Shown in pieces: positions 45,747 through 47,516 of a DNA stretch of 47,516 nucleotides; positions within the stretch are counted from its first letter, which is position 1, and each line of letters starts with the position of its first letter. The DNA is taken from contig JAATGF010000059.1 in NCBI GenBank assembly GCA_015654795.1, positions 1 to 47,516 on the forward strand. Direction: 5' to 3'. The stretch comes from Bacteroidales bacterium. Lineage in GTDB: Bacteria > Bacteroidota > Bacteroidia > Bacteroidales > Prolixibacteraceae. The notes below the pieces were generated by a model that did no database searches, had not been told where the DNA came from, and saw only the letters and a list, made by a program, of their open reading frames with translations. The position numbers and the translations under genes are program-made.

Positions 45747-46001
45747 ATGAATGACATGATAATTAAAACTTTTATAGTAGAAGGGATGACCTGCAAAAAC
45801 TGCAAGGCTCATGTTGAAAGAAGTATTAATAGCATCTCCGGGATTGCGGATGTGATTGCTGACCTGACTAATGGACAGGTCAGAGTTTCGGGAAACGAAA
45901 TAGATAATTTAAAGATAAAACATTCGGTTGAAGAATCGGGATACGTATTTAAAGGCGAGGTCCATAATGCGGCAAGAGGTACTGATGTCTGGTTTAGTTA
46001 A
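45747..46001 (+). CDS. Heavy-metal-associated (HMA) metallochaperone-like protein
   Basis: An 84-residue protein with one ferredoxin-like HMA domain. GMTCKNC carries metal-binding Cys16 and Cys19, followed by HVERSINSISGI and VEESGYVF, the usual helix and closing strand. Such stand-alone domains shuttle copper(I) or similar metals to P-type ATPases. No ATPase or metal regulator is next to it. The 12-residue tail after the fold (ARGTDVWFS) is of unknown use. Confidence 0.88.
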   Translation: MNDMIIKTFIVEGMTCKNCKAHVERSINSISGIADVIADLTNGQVRVSGNEIDNLKIKHSVEESGYVFKGEVHNAARGTDVWFS

Positions 46002-46102
46002 GCGTGCCAAATAAAATAAATCATCGGTAATTTATCATTCAGCACTTCATATAACTCTAATATTCACACTTTTAAAGCAATACTTAAAATCAAATCCATT
46101 AT

Positions 46103-46333
46103 ATGAGTCCCGATCCAAATCTCTTGCTCCAGCTTACACAAACGCAAATGCCTTTCGGAAAATATAAAGGAACGCTTTTATGCGATCTCCCCATTTCATA
46201 CCTCGAGTGGTTCGAACAAAAAGGTTTTCCGGAAGGCAAGCTGGGAATTCAATTGCAAACCATTTACGAAATCAAGCTGAACGGACTCGAATATTTGCTG
46301 GTTCCACTCAGAAAAAGCCGTTATACCCGATGA
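46103..46333 (+). CDS. DUF3820 family protein
   Basis: A 76-residue protein with the DUF3820 core MPFGKYKGTLLCDLPISYLEW and EKGFPEGKLG-like text (here QKGFPEGKLG). It is a small protein found across bacteria, with no established role; the core resembles the nucleic-acid-binding PFGKYKG modules of some exonucleases. Its stop overlaps the next start by ATGA (46330-46333), so the two genes are translationally coupled. Confidence 0.82.
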   Translation: MSPDPNLLLQLTQTQMPFGKYKGTLLCDLPISYLEWFEQKGFPEGKLGIQLQTIYEIKLNGLEYLLVPLRKSRYTR

Positions 46334-46800
46334 CGACGGCATCCCTTTCGGAGTTGAGACGGGCTTTAAAAAATGCCCCCCCCGGTGATTTGCCTGACTT
46401 ATGTATCAGATTAGCAAGACATAAGAAGGAGAATAAAGAACTCCTCTCCTACCTCCTTTTCGAGGCTGATGACGAACCCGAATATATTAAGAGCGTAAAA
46501 ACTGAGATTGACCAACACTTCCGCGAATTAACCCGATCAACTCCGTATATGACAAAGAAAGGTGTTCGCAAGGCACTCACTTTCACCAATCAACGAATCC
46601 GATATTCGGGGCAAAAACGCACAGAAGCAGAATTACTGATCTATTTCTGTAAGAAATTCAGAAAAGAGGTTCCTTTGCGTAATAACCTCACCCTTAAAAA
46701 TATATATCTTCGCCTAATTCTGCGAATCAAAAAAACGGTCGCCACATTACACGAAGATTTACAGTTTGATTTTGCAGAAGACATAAAATCATTGGAATAG
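46330..46800 (+). CDS. Unknown 156-aa protein coupled to DUF3820
   Basis: A 156-residue, helix-rich, basic protein without a signal peptide or membrane segment, of unrecognised family. It begins MTTASLSELRRALKNAPPGD and contains CIRLARHKKENKELLSYLLF and IYLRLILRIKKTVATLHEDL. The start is set at 46330, overlapping the preceding stop; the longer open frame upstream runs through the DUF3820 gene and is not used. The coupling and the basic, helical character suggest a nucleic-acid-associated or cytoplasmic housekeeping role (inference). Confidence 0.7.
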   Translation: MTTASLSELRRALKNAPPGDLPDLCIRLARHKKENKELLSYLLFEADDEPEYIKSVKTEIDQHFRELTRSTPYMTKKGVRKALTFTNQRIRYSGQKRTEAELLIYFCKKFRKEVPLRNNLTLKNIYLRLILRIKKTVATLHEDLQFDFAEDIKSLE

Positions 46801-47352
46801 CCAAGTCATTAACAACCTTCGTTTTTCTAATTCAAAATTGCAAGAAAATAAGGAGAGCCAATTCTTTAGCCGAATGATTGTCTGATCCCTTCATTGCAAA
46901 TTCAGAGCTACTTCAACAACCATATATAATTAAGAATTACCCTTTATTCCTGTTTCCGTCTTATCAGTATTCCAGAGTGTACGGCAATCCAGAAGCTTCG
47001 GGATCCCTTTTTTGAATCAGGCATCATTAGTTTACACGACATTCCACGCTGACCACTTTTACGTACTCTCAAATTGAGCATCTGTTGCATTCCTGATCAC
47101 ACCCTTCATAACCTGCTGCCGATATAGGGTTCGGGGAGAGGAATGGCACATCGAAAAGCAGGATCACGGAATAGCGAATCAGGTACGAAGGAAATACGAA
47201 GCAAATACGAATGAGGTGATGTTCGCTTAATTGATAACTCAAAATTAGGGATTTAAAAAAGAATAACGATCAAAAGTGAACAAGGTGCCGCGAGATGCCG
47301 CGAAACGGCAGAAAGCAAATTGTATGTTATTGCATGACTGTGTTATAAATCT

Positions 47353-47395
47353 CCTCGTTTGTAACGAGGGGATTGTGGTTTTGAGTTTACAACTC
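47353..47395. repeat. Palindrome pair CCTCGTT-TGT-AACGAGG and GAGTT-TAC-AACTC
   Basis: Perfect stems at 47353-47369 and 47383-47395. These are inverted-orientation relatives of the hairpins at 70-90 and 163-175. Confidence 0.6.
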
Positions 47396-47476
47396 ATCCT
47401 TAAATTTCCAATGTAATGTTAGCCACTCCTTTACAATAACCAACAGCCACTTCTGGTAATATTATGCGATATAATT

Positions 47477-47516
47477 GTCGTTGCAAACGACTGACATCTA
47501 ACCCCTCCCCGAAAAA
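47477..47516. repeat. GTCGTT-GCA-AACGAC palindrome and truncated C-rich hairpin
   Basis: The palindrome is at 47477-47491. TAACCCCTCCCCGAAAAA at 47499-47516 equals the start of the CCCCG-AAAAAA-CGGGG hairpin seen at 192 and 852, cut off by the window edge. Confidence 0.6.

Larger units (their letters stand above)
46801..47516. other. Terminal gene-free region with shared palindromes
   Basis: No gene is visible. Short repeats of AATACGAA (around 47190-47210) and GCCGCGA (around 47287-47302) occur. The last 170 bases hold members of the GTT-NNN-AAC palindrome family also found at the left end of the window. Confidence 0.6.

Overview
The window is a chromosomal segment of a Bacteroidota bacterium, most likely from an anaerobic or microaerobic Bacteroidales-type lineage. 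The evidence is the set of lineage-typical families: SusC/SusD pair, ECF sigma factor with FecR anti-sigma factor, DUF3078, a TPR/outer-membrane-barrel pair, TonB-family protein and futalosine hydrolase. Several genes are also preceded by the Bacteroidota -7 motif TAnnTTTG, and most lack a strong Shine-Dalgarno. No rRNA or tRNA gene was recognised. Species cannot be named from sequence alone.

Layout. 1-974 is a repeat-rich gap. 975-9613 is core: ftsE (-), a large TPR protein and an outer-membrane barrel (+), gyrB and a LOG-family nucleotide hydrolase (+). 9614-13720 is accessory: a small VOC protein framed by inverted GTTAGC-type borders, a Fic protein, a TlpA-like thioredoxin and a DUF486 membrane protein. 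13722-17167 holds a Spy-like periplasmic protein, a DUF4056 protein and a DEAD-box helicase. 17480-26776 is core metabolism: solitary trpB, uraA, fabD, folE, mqnB and topB. It is broken by a 1.4 kb non-coding stretch with a striking tandem-repeat array, and by a newly noticed remnant of mqnD lying directly behind mqnB.

26868-31078 is a decay and mobility zone. It holds a ferredoxin-nitroreductase pseudogene, an 18-bp-stem palindrome, and a tightly overlapping three-gene operon: an unknown 137-aa protein, an IbrA-like PAPS-reductase-family protein and an IbrB-like ParB-domain protein. This operon ends in an attC-like folded element. It is the best candidate in the window for an under-described system.

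31079-42137 is a nutrient-uptake locus on the minus strand: sigma factor, FecR, SusC, SusD, a secreted creatininase-family amidohydrolase and a lipoprotein of unknown function. It has no glycosidase, so its substrate may be a cyclic amide or other nitrogenous or lactone-like compound rather than a typical glycan (inference). A transposase remnant lies inside it and a tyrosine-recombinase remnant just upstream, so acquisition or rearrangement is likely.

42603-46800 returns to ordinary genes: TonB-family protein, dihydroorotate-dehydrogenase-like protein, DUF3078 barrel, HMA metallochaperone, DUF3820 protein and an overlapping unknown gene. The last 700 bases are repeat-bearing non-coding DNA sharing palindromes with the start of the window.
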